Part shown: positions 54,267 to 62,129 of the stretch, one piece after another
Layout: each line of letters starts with the position of its first letter
Numbering within the stretch: the stretch's first letter is position 1
The notes under the pieces: generated by a model
Told to the model about the DNA's origin: nothing
The model's database searches: none
The model's input: only the letters and a program-made list of their open reading frames with translations
Position numbers and translations under genes: made by a program
NCBI RefSeq assembly: GCF_047946665.1
Contig: NZ_CP172312.1
Span: 186,001 to 250,000 of the forward strand
From: Allohahella sp002354735
GTDB taxonomy: Bacteria; Pseudomonadota; Gammaproteobacteria; Pseudomonadales; Oleiphilaceae
Reading direction: 5' to 3'
Length of the DNA: 64,000 nt

Positions 54267-54757
54267 AACTGACCCGCCGCATCGATCTGGGCTATCAGTT
54301 GTATGAGCTGCGAGTTGTCAGCCTGTGGATTTCGTTGAAGCGCCGCCTGGGCACGCTGTTTCGCTAGCTGCAGGTGCGCAAGGGACAGGTTATACCAGTA
54401 GCGCTGATCGTTACCGTCGAGACTGATTGCTCGTTCATAACAGGCGACCGACAAATCGGCGTGGCCCGTCTTTATACTGGTATTGCCCAGCTTGAACCAA
54501 GCGTAACTGAACGAAGGGTAATCGCGGGTTATGTCTAGATAGGCCTCATGTGCCTCGCTATAGTGTCCGCGACTGTAAAGCCTGTCAGCTTCATCGATAC
54601 GCTCGCTGCTGCTCATGTCTGCACTGGCGCCCGAACTCGTCTGCAAATGTGTGCAGGCACTTGTAACGCTCAGCATGAGCAGCACTAGAACTATGTGCGC
54701 ACACGAAGCCGATGCATGGCCGCTAAGCCTTACCGATCTCAAGAAGTAGCAACTCAT
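54263..54757 (-). CDS. tadD: TPR lipoprotein, TadD-like
   Basis: 164 residues. Signal peptide with lipobox TSAC, Cys35. The mature part has two to three TPR repeats: ADRLYSRGHYSEAHEAYLDI, then YAWFKLGNTSIKTGHADLSVACYERAISLDGN and YNLSLAHLQLAKQRAQAAL. TadD is the small TPR lipoprotein of Tad machines, thought to support secretin assembly (a PilF-like pilotin role). It overlaps the neighbours on both sides by 4 bases. Confidence 0.82.
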   Translation of the reverse strand: MSCYFLRSVRLSGHASASCAHIVLVLLMLSVTSACTHLQTSSGASADMSSSERIDEADRLYSRGHYSEAHEAYLDITRDYPSFSYAWFKLGNTSIKTGHADLSVACYERAISLDGNDQRYWYNLSLAHLQLAKQRAQAALQRNPQADNSQLIQLIAQIDAAGQL

Positions 54758-55161
54758 ATCGCGAATTCCTTTTCACAATGAATTTTTTCGTCAGTGCTCT
54801 TCTGGTGCAGCTTCAGAGCGTCCCCCACCGTCCAGCGCAGTAACTGACCTTGGCCGGCCGCCAGCTCAAGCGTATGGGTAGCTGCTTTACAGCGTCGGAA
54901 ACTGAAGCCTGCAACCGCGCTGTGTATCTCAACGATACGAAAATCGGCACTCAGAAAAATGATGTCTATCGCAAACCGCATGCCGATGGTGTGCACCGAA
55001 TTGCACTCCTCGAGGAGCAGCCCCTGAAACTCACCGAGGCTCTTTCGGCCGAGGAGTCCACGTAAGCGCTGAAAAAATGACGCTGCGATGAACGTCTCGA
55101 TCTCCCGTCTCTCGGGCTTGCCAACTTTCGGGAACCGCAAGCCGATAGTCTTAGAGTTCAT
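54754..55161 (-). CDS. DUF192-domain protein within the Tad operon
   Basis: 135 residues, no signal peptide. The DUF192 pattern is RLRGLLGRKSLGEFQGLLLE, then NSVHTIGMRFAIDIIFLSADFRIVEI, and HTLELAAGQGQLLRWTVGDAL. The biochemical role of DUF192 is unknown. It is inserted between tadC (11-base overlap) and the TPR lipoprotein (4-base overlap), so it is translated with the pilus genes and is probably functionally tied to them. Confidence 0.85.
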   Translation of the reverse strand: MNSKTIGLRFPKVGKPERREIETFIAASFFQRLRGLLGRKSLGEFQGLLLEECNSVHTIGMRFAIDIIFLSADFRIVEIHSAVAGFSFRRCKAATHTLELAAGQGQLLRWTVGDALKLHQKSTDEKIHCEKEFAI

Positions 55162-56023
55162 ACATGAATTTCATGACGATGGGGAAGCCCAACAAGATGA
55201 ATGTAATGGGGAAAATGAAGGCAACAAGCGGAAAAACGAGCTTCACCGGAGCCTGAAGTGCCAGTTTTTCAGCACGCTGAAATCGTTCGCTGCGCCGCTG
55301 TTCCGCCTGAATACTCAGAGTGCCGGAAAGGCTCGAGCCACTTTGCTCAGCCTGCACGATTGCGTTCACGAGAAGGTTGAGCTCCTTTACCTGGTTTCGT
55401 GATGCCAGTTCCCGCAGAGCTTCTGCCTTACTTTTGCCAGCCCGTATATCCCGAAGTACACGCGCAAATTCATTCCTCAAGGGGCCATCAGGTCCCTTGG
55501 CTACGGCCTGCTGTAAGGCGCCTGAGAAATTCAGACCAGCTTCAAGTGTCATGACGAGATAGTCGACGAGCACAGGCAAAGCTCTTATCAGCGCTTTTTC
55601 ACGCTTCAGGCGCATATCTCGAACGCTCAGCTGCGGGAACACCAGACCCACAATCAACAGGAGTAGAATGCTTGACGCCGAGGTGTCGTAGCCTACGGTT
55701 GCAAGACAGACCCAGCCAATGCCAGTGCTAAGCAGGGCCGAAACCACGTGCAGACTTATATATTCTGCCGAGGTGAGTAGGAAGCTCATGCCAGAGGCCA
55801 GCAGCTGCTGCTCGAGACGCTGATGCAGACGTTGTGGTATGAATAAATCAGCCAAGGGCTCTAGCGCGGCGACTAAGGGCCAGATCAGCCGCAGCAGTCG
55901 CGGCAGTGGGTCCATGTAGTCCCTGTGCTGGGCTCTCATCCAGGTTGCGAGGCGCCAGAGGCCCCAGGCCAGCAGACAGGCGCTGAGCACAAAAAGACTG
56001 ATGATGAAGCTGGTGCTTAACAT
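55151..56023 (-). CDS. tadC: Tad platform protein TadC
   Basis: 290-residue inner membrane protein of the GspF/TadC superfamily. It has an N-terminal helix (FIISLFVLSACLLAWGLW), a T2SSF domain with PVLVDYLVMTLEAGLNFSGALQQAVAKGP and a C-terminal pair of helices (LVFPLVAFIFPITFILLGFP). With TadB it forms the platform on which TadA drives pilin polymerisation. I chose the ATG at 56023 because GGAAGA lies just upstream; the ATG at 56038 has no such site. There is a 29-base gap from tadB. Confidence 0.92.
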   Translation of the reverse strand: MLSTSFIISLFVLSACLLAWGLWRLATWMRAQHRDYMDPLPRLLRLIWPLVAALEPLADLFIPQRLHQRLEQQLLASGMSFLLTSAEYISLHVVSALLSTGIGWVCLATVGYDTSASSILLLLIVGLVFPQLSVRDMRLKREKALIRALPVLVDYLVMTLEAGLNFSGALQQAVAKGPDGPLRNEFARVLRDIRAGKSKAEALRELASRNQVKELNLLVNAIVQAEQSGSSLSGTLSIQAEQRRSERFQRAEKLALQAPVKLVFPLVAFIFPITFILLGFPIVMKFMYEL

Positions 56024-56052
56024 TGAAGAATCTTCCATGAAAATGTTCGGGT

Positions 56053-56901
56053 TTAGATATCGATCATCACAATCTTGCGGATGATCATGCCGCCCATCGC
56101 AAGCAGTATGGTGGCGACGCCGAGCACCAACCATCCCCACGGGTCGGTCCATAGCCTGGACATAGCCTGCGGCTCGAGATGGTAGACAGCAAATGCAATC
56201 AGGAATGGCAGTCCCGCCATCACCCAACCCTGCATTCGCCCTTGTGAGGTCAAGGCCTTGATCTTGCCTTCCATCTCGCGTTTCCGCCGGAGTGTCTCCG
56301 CAAGGTTGCCCAACATGATGCCGAGATTTCCCCCGACCTCCTTGTTGATTAGAATGCCGGTTGAAAGCAGCGTTACGGCTTCGCAAGCATTGCGCTTTTC
56401 GAAGTCGCAAATCGCCTGTTCGAGCGGGATGCCCATCCGCAAATCGCCTAGAAGTCTGGAAAACTCTTCTCTCGAAGGCTGCATGCTTTCCTTACAGCAG
56501 AGTTCAAGGGCGGTCATGAGACTGGAGCCCGAGGCGAGCACACTCGAAACGCCCAGAATCACGTCCGGCAGCTGTGCCTGCAGTGCTTGCATGCGCTTGA
56601 TACGGGCGTGGGCCTTTATGGCAACTGGGAGGACAAGCACGGCAACACCAGCCAAAATGGCTAAAGGCACTGGGAAATCGACTGTGAGCAAGATAAGGAT
56701 GAGCATGAATCCGACCACTGCCCGGACAGCCGGTTCCAACCAAAGCGACTGCACGATCGAGCCCGGCGTGCCAGATTCTGCGCCAAGTTTCCGCGTTCTG
56801 CTGTGAAGCATGGTTATGGCAAACTGGATCTTGTTGCCGAGTGCTAAAGTCAGCAGAAGTGCACTCGCAGAAAATAACGCCACGATAAGTGTAAGCATCA
56901 T
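56053..56901 (-). CDS. tadB: Tad platform protein TadB
   Basis: 282-residue membrane protein. Hydrophobic N-terminal helices, then the T2SSF domain with LPDVILGVSSVLASGSSLMTALELC and LSTGILINKEVGGNLGIMLGNLAETLRRKREMEGKIKAL, and C-terminal helices. It partners TadC. Its start overlaps the tadA stop by 4 bases. Confidence 0.92.
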   Translation of the reverse strand: MMLTLIVALFSASALLLTLALGNKIQFAITMLHSRTRKLGAESGTPGSIVQSLWLEPAVRAVVGFMLILILLTVDFPVPLAILAGVAVLVLPVAIKAHARIKRMQALQAQLPDVILGVSSVLASGSSLMTALELCCKESMQPSREEFSRLLGDLRMGIPLEQAICDFEKRNACEAVTLLSTGILINKEVGGNLGIMLGNLAETLRRKREMEGKIKALTSQGRMQGWVMAGLPFLIAFAVYHLEPQAMSRLWTDPWGWLVLGVATILLAMGGMIIRKIVMIDI

Positions 56902-58604
56902 GCCGCGACGCCACTGTTGTCGAACCAGCCCATGTCAACGCTGACGCCACGGCGTCTCAGCTGATCACATATTTCGGGAATGATTCCAGTCGCTACGAAG
57001 TGGCCCTGAACCCTGCCATCCGCGTCATAGCCCGTCGGTTGAAAGCGGAAAATCTCCGCGAGCTGAACGACGCCCTGCTCAATACCGCAAACCTCACTAA
57101 TCGAGGTAACCTTGCGGCTACCACAGGCGTACCGAGTTTGCTGAACGATGTAGCTGACGGCAGAGCAAATCTGCTCCCTGATCGCCTGAATGGGCATGCC
57201 CATGTCTGCCATCATCACCATGACCTCCATTCTGGAGAGGCAATCTCGCGGCGTATTGGCATGAGCAGTTGTCAACGAGCCGTCGTGTCCAGTGTTCATC
57301 GCCTGAAGCATGTCCAGGGCTTCACCACCTCGACATTCTCCGACGACTATCCGATCTGGCCGCATGCGCAGACAATTGCGCACCAGATCACGTATGGTGA
57401 CAGCACCTTTGCCTTCCTGATTGGAGGGTCGCGCTTCAAGCGATACGAGATTTGGCTGAGTCAGTCTGAGTTCCGCCGCATCCTCTACTGTCACGATTCT
57501 TTCTCTGGACGGAATCGCTGCTGACAGCACATTGAGCAGCGTTGTTTTTCCAGAGCCGGTGCCGCCAGATATCACCACATTCTGTTTTTCTCTGACAATC
57601 AGATTCAGGAAATCAGCCATGGCCTGATTCATACTGCCAAACTCACAAAGCTGCGCTGCAGTCAGATTGTGTTCCGGGAACTTCCTGATCGTGATGCACG
57701 GACCTTTGAGGGCTAGGGGTGGTATAACAGCATTCACCCGGGAGCCATCTTTCAGCCTGGCGTCGACCATCGGCGAGGACTCATCGATCCTGCGCCCCAG
57801 AGGCGCAACGATGCGCTCGATAGCCGAGATAACTGCCTGCTTGTCAGAGAACTCGACTGTCGACCGATGAAGTCGACCGGACTTTTCAAAAAAGATCTGA
57901 TCGTGTGCATTCACCATAATTTCCGTGACCGCACTGTCTTTCAGCAGGATCTCTAGCGGGCCAAGCCCGAGCGCTTCATCAAGCACTCTCTTTTCCAGAG
58001 CGTGTCGATCGATCGAGGTTGGTAGCGCATCCATCTTATTGATGACTTCTGCGATCCACTCCGGCGCTTGCCGCCACAGGTCTTCTTCGGGCAGCGTATT
58101 GACGTCGATTCTTCGGCGCTCCAGATATCGGATCAGGTCGTGGTGGACCTGAATCTGAAGACGACGCATCTCTGCTGTATTGCTGTTCTCGGCAAGCTCT
58201 GGCGCCGAATTCAACGGCAGTGCTGACATAACCGGGCTCGTCGTTTCGGCAGTGTGCAAGTAGTCGGCACTGGCTGTATCGCCCTCAGTGGCGGCGCAAG
58301 TAGCGTCAGTCTCGACAAGCCAATCGACGGAGAGACAATGCTGGGCAATCTGTATGACGTCTTCGCGATTCACAGGCTGCACAGCGTCGATACGCCGTCC
58401 ATTCAATCGAACTACCGACTGATTAACCGGCGCAACCTGAGCGCCTGTGCCGACGACTTCGATCACACAGTGTTCCTTCTGTACCGACCAGCCTTTCAGC
58501 ACAAGCGAGTTGGATGTGCTCTTGCCGACGCTGCATCGCATGGACGCACAACTGCTTCTTTCAATGAATCCGCCGTTGCGGTCACGCACAACAATTGTAA
58601 TCAT
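56898..58604 (-). CDS. tadA: TadA/CpaF-type pilus ATPase with N-terminal FHA domain
   Basis: 568 residues. Residues 1-100 are an FHA-like domain (CSVGKSTSNSLVLKG, then SVQKEHCVIEV; the usual GR and S-x-x-H are changed to GK and K-E-H). A Ser/Thr-rich linker runs to about 145. The TadA core (150-540) has VLDEALGLGPLEILLKD, Walker A GGTGSGKT (345-352), Asp-box VEDAAELRLTQPN, Walker B RIVVGECRGGEALDML and TTAHANTPRDCLSRME. It powers Flp pilus extension and probably retraction. FHA domains read phosphothreonine, so phosphorylation control is possible but untested. It starts on the rcpA stop. Confidence 0.93.
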   Translation of the reverse strand: MITIVVRDRNGGFIERSSCASMRCSVGKSTSNSLVLKGWSVQKEHCVIEVVGTGAQVAPVNQSVVRLNGRRIDAVQPVNREDVIQIAQHCLSVDWLVETDATCAATEGDTASADYLHTAETTSPVMSALPLNSAPELAENSNTAEMRRLQIQVHHDLIRYLERRRIDVNTLPEEDLWRQAPEWIAEVINKMDALPTSIDRHALEKRVLDEALGLGPLEILLKDSAVTEIMVNAHDQIFFEKSGRLHRSTVEFSDKQAVISAIERIVAPLGRRIDESSPMVDARLKDGSRVNAVIPPLALKGPCITIRKFPEHNLTAAQLCEFGSMNQAMADFLNLIVREKQNVVISGGTGSGKTTLLNVLSAAIPSRERIVTVEDAAELRLTQPNLVSLEARPSNQEGKGAVTIRDLVRNCLRMRPDRIVVGECRGGEALDMLQAMNTGHDGSLTTAHANTPRDCLSRMEVMVMMADMGMPIQAIREQICSAVSYIVQQTRYACGSRKVTSISEVCGIEQGVVQLAEIFRFQPTGYDADGRVQGHFVATGIIPEICDQLRRRGVSVDMGWFDNSGVAA

Positions 58605-60196
58605 CAGTCCTGAATCCTTCTGGAAACCCAGTCCATATCGGCGGTCTTTTCACTCACTCGCTCACCCAATTTCTCGAGCTCGGTAATCGGTGTCTCCGAA
58701 GAGGCGCCTTCACCGCTGTAGTCGAGAAATTTGATTCTTGGCGTAAGGAATATCGCCAGTTCACGGCCTTCGTTCTCAGTGTTGGTCGTTCTGAATAGCG
58801 CGCCTATCAAGGGCAGGTCGCCCAGGAGCGGTACTTTACTGATGCTCTCGGCCTCTGTGTTTGCCAGAAGCCCGGACATCACGATTGTCTCGCCGTCCAT
58901 TGCATTGATGGTGGATGAAACCGACTTGGAGATTAGGCCTGGCACCCCGTTGATGTTTATCGAGCTATCTATGGAACTGACTTCGGCATTGACCTCAACC
59001 ATGATCTTGCCTTCGTAGCTCAGCTGTGGCAGCACGTTGAGTTTTACGCCGTAACTTCGAAAGCTTACAGCGATTTTGCCGGTGTCTGGGTCAACGATCG
59101 GGTAGGGGAGTTCACCGCCAGAGTGGAACGTTGCCACGGCACCGTCTCTTGCGCTGAGCATGGGTCTGGCCAGCATTCTGGCTTCGCCAGCTTCTTCCAT
59201 CAGGTCTATTCTTGAGCCCACATTGGTCAGCAGTCCTACTGAACTATGGAAGTTCGTGTCATCGACCGGGATTGCGGCGGCGATCTGGGCGGCACCATTG
59301 GAGTCCACTGCAGATCTGAAAAACGGATTCACGGTACCAGTGGCAGCAATTGCAGCAGAAGGACCGGCAATGGAGCTGTCCCAGCGAACACCGAGCTGCT
59401 CAAGATTCCGCTTGCGCAGCTCCAGAATTTTCACGTCGATTAGGATCATCGACTTCATCTTGGCCAGATCGATCTGAGCCAGATTGATCACCTGGGGGTA
59501 GCGCTGGAGAACGGTCTCGAGCGTGTTCTTGAACTCAGGTGCGTATGACCCAGTCAGCCGTATGCCATCGTCGGAAGATTCGACGTGCAGTGTCGTGATG
59601 TGCTTGAGCGCTGATCGGACGACCGCCACACTGTCCACATCCAGCTGCAGTACGACCTGTTGCATCAGTTCCTTGCCGAGCAGCGTCTGGATACGCTCAA
59701 GGTCCTTGGCGCTCTTTAGCTGCCCGGTAACGAATACGAGACTTTCCCTGACGCTTACCTTAAGAGCGGGGAAAGGCGTTAGACGTGCTCGAACCTGACG
59801 CGCAAGCTTGTCAGGATTTTCGGCGCGAACCTGTATGCGAACCAGCTGTTTTCGATTACCTGTTTGCCAAATAACGATTTCAGTGTCTCCAGCCTTTTGC
59901 GGGATGATCAGAAGCTCGTCATTTTCGAGGAGACTGGTAGAAACTATGTCGTCATTCCCCACCGCAACGCGTTCGATATCCTTGATTCGAAGCGTCTCAA
60001 CCTTGCCGAGATGCAAACTGACAGCATCGGTGCGATGGATGGGAAACCGATCAGCCGCAGCTGCAGGAACGCTCAAAAGCGTCAGCAGGGTAGACAGCGT
60101 GATGATCAGTGCAAATGCAACTGATTTTCTTTCAGAACTGGGGTAAAACGCCGGCGCAGGAACACCTGCAGGCGTATCGTGAAGGTAAATCGCCAT
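58604..60196 (-). CDS. rcpA: Outer membrane secretin RcpA/CpaC
   Basis: 530 residues. Signal region at about 25-48 (FALIITLSTLLTLLSVPAAAA), N-terminal BON/N0-like domains (LGKVETLRIKDIERVAVGNDDIVSTSLLENDELLII), then the secretin domain (VPGLISKSVSSTINAMDGETIVMSGL, VPLLGDLPLIGALFRT). It forms the outer membrane pore for the pilus. AAAGGATG lies 5-12 bases before the ATG and includes a CsrA-like sequence. The 96-base gap from cpaB is one of the two long gaps in the operon. Confidence 0.94.
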   Translation of the reverse strand: MAIYLHDTPAGVPAPAFYPSSERKSVAFALIITLSTLLTLLSVPAAAADRFPIHRTDAVSLHLGKVETLRIKDIERVAVGNDDIVSTSLLENDELLIIPQKAGDTEIVIWQTGNRKQLVRIQVRAENPDKLARQVRARLTPFPALKVSVRESLVFVTGQLKSAKDLERIQTLLGKELMQQVVLQLDVDSVAVVRSALKHITTLHVESSDDGIRLTGSYAPEFKNTLETVLQRYPQVINLAQIDLAKMKSMILIDVKILELRKRNLEQLGVRWDSSIAGPSAAIAATGTVNPFFRSAVDSNGAAQIAAAIPVDDTNFHSSVGLLTNVGSRIDLMEEAGEARMLARPMLSARDGAVATFHSGGELPYPIVDPDTGKIAVSFRSYGVKLNVLPQLSYEGKIMVEVNAEVSSIDSSININGVPGLISKSVSSTINAMDGETIVMSGLLANTEAESISKVPLLGDLPLIGALFRTTNTENEGRELAIFLTPRIKFLDYSGEGASSETPITELEKLGERVSEKTADMDWVSRRIQD

Positions 60197-60199
60197 AGT

Positions 60200-60211
60200 A
60201 CATCCTTTAAT
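60200..60211 (-). promoter_or_regulatory. CsrA-binding-like sequence over the rcpA ribosome binding site
   Basis: On the minus strand the bases ATTAAAGGATGT match the CsrA consensus RUACARGGAUGU at 10 of 12 positions, including the whole ARGGAUGU core. It covers the Shine-Dalgarno sequence of rcpA, 3 bases before its start. Only a weak local stem (CAT/ATG) is visible around it. Confidence 0.5.
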
Positions 60212-60229
60212 ATGACGTCAATCGTGTGC

Positions 60230-60247
60230 GGCGGAATCCATTCCGCC
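60230..60247 (-). repeat. Palindrome in the cpaB-rcpA gap
   Basis: GGCGGAAT and ATTCCGCC form a perfect 8-base inverted repeat around CC. On the mRNA this is a stable GC-rich stem 45 bases after the cpaB stop and 33 bases before the rcpA start. No T-run follows, so it is more likely a processing or stability element, or an attenuating stem, than a terminator. Confidence 0.65.
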
Positions 60248-60292
60248 GGGTTTGCCGAGATTAATTGCTTCGTGCTTAGAGCTGGTTTAGGT

Positions 60293-61114
60293 TCAATGTG
60301 CTGACAGTGAGACATTCTTTCCGGTAAGAGAGCCTGAAGCCGTCCCGCTCTTGGTATACACGGTGATCGATCTGCTCTTACCATAGCTACCAAGCTGATT
60401 GGCCAGTGAGCTATTGTCCCCTCTGTTTCGCAGTAAGGTGATGAGACTTTCGTCCTTTTGCGCGAACATGATTTCTGAAGCTTTCGCTACTTCGAGGAGA
60501 ACTGTGATCGTAGAGTAGTGTTGTCGATCATCTGTTCCTGCCACCTGACCTTTCGAGGCGTCCTTCGAGGCGCTGCGCATTGCGCCGGTTGCAACAACTT
60601 CGATGTTTTCCGCAACAAGTCGCAGCTGAGTGCCTTCAGACTCTGATGGGGCTTTGAGAAGATCTACCCGATCACCAACTTCTATCATCCGCTCGTTCGA
60701 GGAGTTCTCATCGACTCTGATAGTCACGGGTCGGAAACCGACCGGAATAAGCTCGGAAAACGTGTAGGCAATTTCGCTGCCGAGATAGCTTCTGAGCAAG
60801 GGTTTGCCGGCGGGAATCGCCTGCATGATCTCCAGCGCTTTAACTGACTCGAATTCGGCCGGTGTGAGTATGTCGGCCGGCAGAAACTCTGGATCTGCGG
60901 AAGCCACTGCCAGATTACCAGCGGATGCGAAAGCACCGGCCTCGATATCCTGTGACGCTACCAGGATTTCGACCGTTGTTGCGAACTGCGCTTTCAGGCG
61001 GGCAGTGAGCGACTCTTCCTTGGCATCCAGATAGCTGGCTGAAAGATAGACCGCCAGACCACCGACGATGAGGGCGACGATAATCATCACCCATGATTTC
61101 AGAACACCTTTCAT
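60293..61114 (-). CDS. cpaB: Pilus assembly protein CpaB/RcpC
   Basis: 273 residues: one N-terminal membrane helix (WVMIIVALIVGGLAVYLSA), a SAF domain (VEILVASQDIEAGAFASAGN), and a C-terminal RcpC-type domain (GFRPVTIRVDENSSNERMIEVGDRVDLL). CpaB/RcpC sits in the periplasm with the secretin and may contact peptidoglycan. The ATG at 61114 is 6 bases after GGAGGTG, a near-perfect ribosome binding site that is itself held in a hairpin. It follows the Flp-like gene by 53 bases. Confidence 0.93.
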   Translation of the reverse strand: MKGVLKSWVMIIVALIVGGLAVYLSASYLDAKEESLTARLKAQFATTVEILVASQDIEAGAFASAGNLAVASADPEFLPADILTPAEFESVKALEIMQAIPAGKPLLRSYLGSEIAYTFSELIPVGFRPVTIRVDENSSNERMIEVGDRVDLLKAPSESEGTQLRLVAENIEVVATGAMRSASKDASKGQVAGTDDRQHYSTITVLLEVAKASEIMFAQKDESLITLLRNRGDNSSLANQLGSYGKSRSITVYTKSGTASGSLTGKNVSLSAH

Positions 61115-61139
61115 GAAATTCACCTCCATGTGAAATTTC
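61115..61139 (-). promoter_or_regulatory. CsrA-type hairpin holding the cpaB ribosome binding site
   Basis: Read on the minus strand: GAAATTTCAC, then ATGGAG, then GTGAATTTC, directly followed by the cpaB ATG. The two arms pair over 9 base pairs with one bulged T, closing on a hexaloop AUGGAG. CsrA binds ANGGA in just such hexaloops. The Shine-Dalgarno sequence GGAGGTG spans the loop and the descending arm, so the stem itself also hides it. Confidence 0.6.
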
Positions 61140-61167
61140 GATTGTTTAACGCCGAATCAATTAACGG

Positions 61168-61383
61168 CTATTGCGCATCGGGCATCGACATCGCATACAC
61201 CCAGGCATTGTGATTCGCTCTGATGCTCTCCACGAGCCGTTCCCCGACCGTTTTGCCGCCTGGTGAAGGGAGTCCGTTATCACCAAGTGGCGTGAACAGG
61301 ATGGCTACCAGCATGAGGAGGCAGACCAGGTACTCGACACCAATAGAACCGCGTAGCTGACGAAAAATCAGGGAGCTCGTCAT
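61168..61383 (-). CDS. Flp-like small prepilin (putative)
   Basis: 71 residues, the size of Flp pilins. The leader MTSSLIFRQLRG ends in Gly12; the next residues SIGVEY put Glu and Tyr at +5 and +6, the hallmark of type IVb Flp pilins, followed by a hydrophobic helix (LVCLLMLVAILFTPLG). The C-terminal half (GKTVGERLVESIRANHNAWV) is polar and longer than in classic Flp. It lies just before cpaB, a common place for flp. It may be the main pilin or a minor one; no other Flp-sized gene is seen. GGAGG precedes the start. It overlaps the previous gene by 4 bases. Confidence 0.65.
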   Translation of the reverse strand: MTSSLIFRQLRGSIGVEYLVCLLMLVAILFTPLGDNGLPSPGGKTVGERLVESIRANHNAWVYAMSMPDAQ

Positions 61384-62129
61384 TGTCCGCCCTCCGTTTC
61401 AATGACTACAACGACACCACTCCGTGTGTTATCAATTGCCTGAACCGATACCAGTATCCGCTCGTGCCTCAGCACAGCCACCAGCTCCCTCCCCATGTGT
61501 CCAGAACCTGGTAAACCTCCTAGGCGTTCCACTCGCCAATCGTTCCTGAGCAAGGCGCCTGAGAGACTCTCTACCACGAAGTCCGGCTGGCCGCGGGTCT
61601 CGATCGCCAAGGTAGTCGCCTGCTTGATGCCGAAGTTGCTGTATTCATAGCTCATTATCTTTCCGCCGGTGTAAGACTGCAGGGCTTTCACCGTGGGCGA
61701 AGCAGGGCGTTGCACTGCACGAGCAGGCGCACTTATCGAGATCAAGGCCGACTCTTGCAAGCCGCTTGAAAACTGACCAACCACGATATGATCATCGATT
61801 ACGCAGCTCAGAACATTTGCCTTCTTTGCTGAGTCAGCCTCGAGAGCGTTCAAGGTCTTTAACGGTTCTGAATCCGACAAGCAGTGGCTTCCAGTTTTCA
61901 GCCACTCGGCTGCGAACCACTCGAAAATCCTCTTGTCCTTTCTACTGCCAGTTACCTGATAGATCCGCATCGGCAACATACCTGTCACCCAGCTTTCCTC
62001 GGCAATCAATTCAACCTTTGCCTCAGGCGGGAATTCGATCTCTGGCCACATATCGTCAGCCAGTGCTGATCCGCTTCCAATCAACCATCCCATGAGACAT
62101 AGCCACTGGATTTTGAGACTTTTCTTCAT
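61380..62129 (-). CDS. Exported protein of unknown function in the Tad operon
   Basis: 249 residues with a signal peptide (basic start MKKSLK, hydrophobic core, cut after SGSALA near residue 24). The mature part has no domain I recognise; it contains EWFAAEWLKTGSHCLSDSE and a second Cys near residue 109 (VLSCVIDD), which could form a disulfide, and a C-terminal beta-like part (RHERILVSVQAIDNTRSGVVVVIETEG). The 4-base overlaps with both neighbours make it a true part of the operon and a likely periplasmic helper of pilus assembly. Confidence 0.7.
   Translation of the reverse strand: MKKSLKIQWLCLMGWLIGSGSALADDMWPEIEFPPEAKVELIAEESWVTGMLPMRIYQVTGSRKDKRIFEWFAAEWLKTGSHCLSDSEPLKTLNALEADSAKKANVLSCVIDDHIVVGQFSSGLQESALISISAPARAVQRPASPTVKALQSYTGGKIMSYEYSNFGIKQATTLAIETRGQPDFVVESLSGALLRNDWRVERLGGLPGSGHMGRELVAVLRHERILVSVQAIDNTRSGVVVVIETEGGQ

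Noticed and set aside
56038..56410. 124-codon upstream extension of the tadC frame
   Set aside because: It lies inside tadB in another frame, reads as basic low-quality sequence, and a ribosome binding site sits before 56023.
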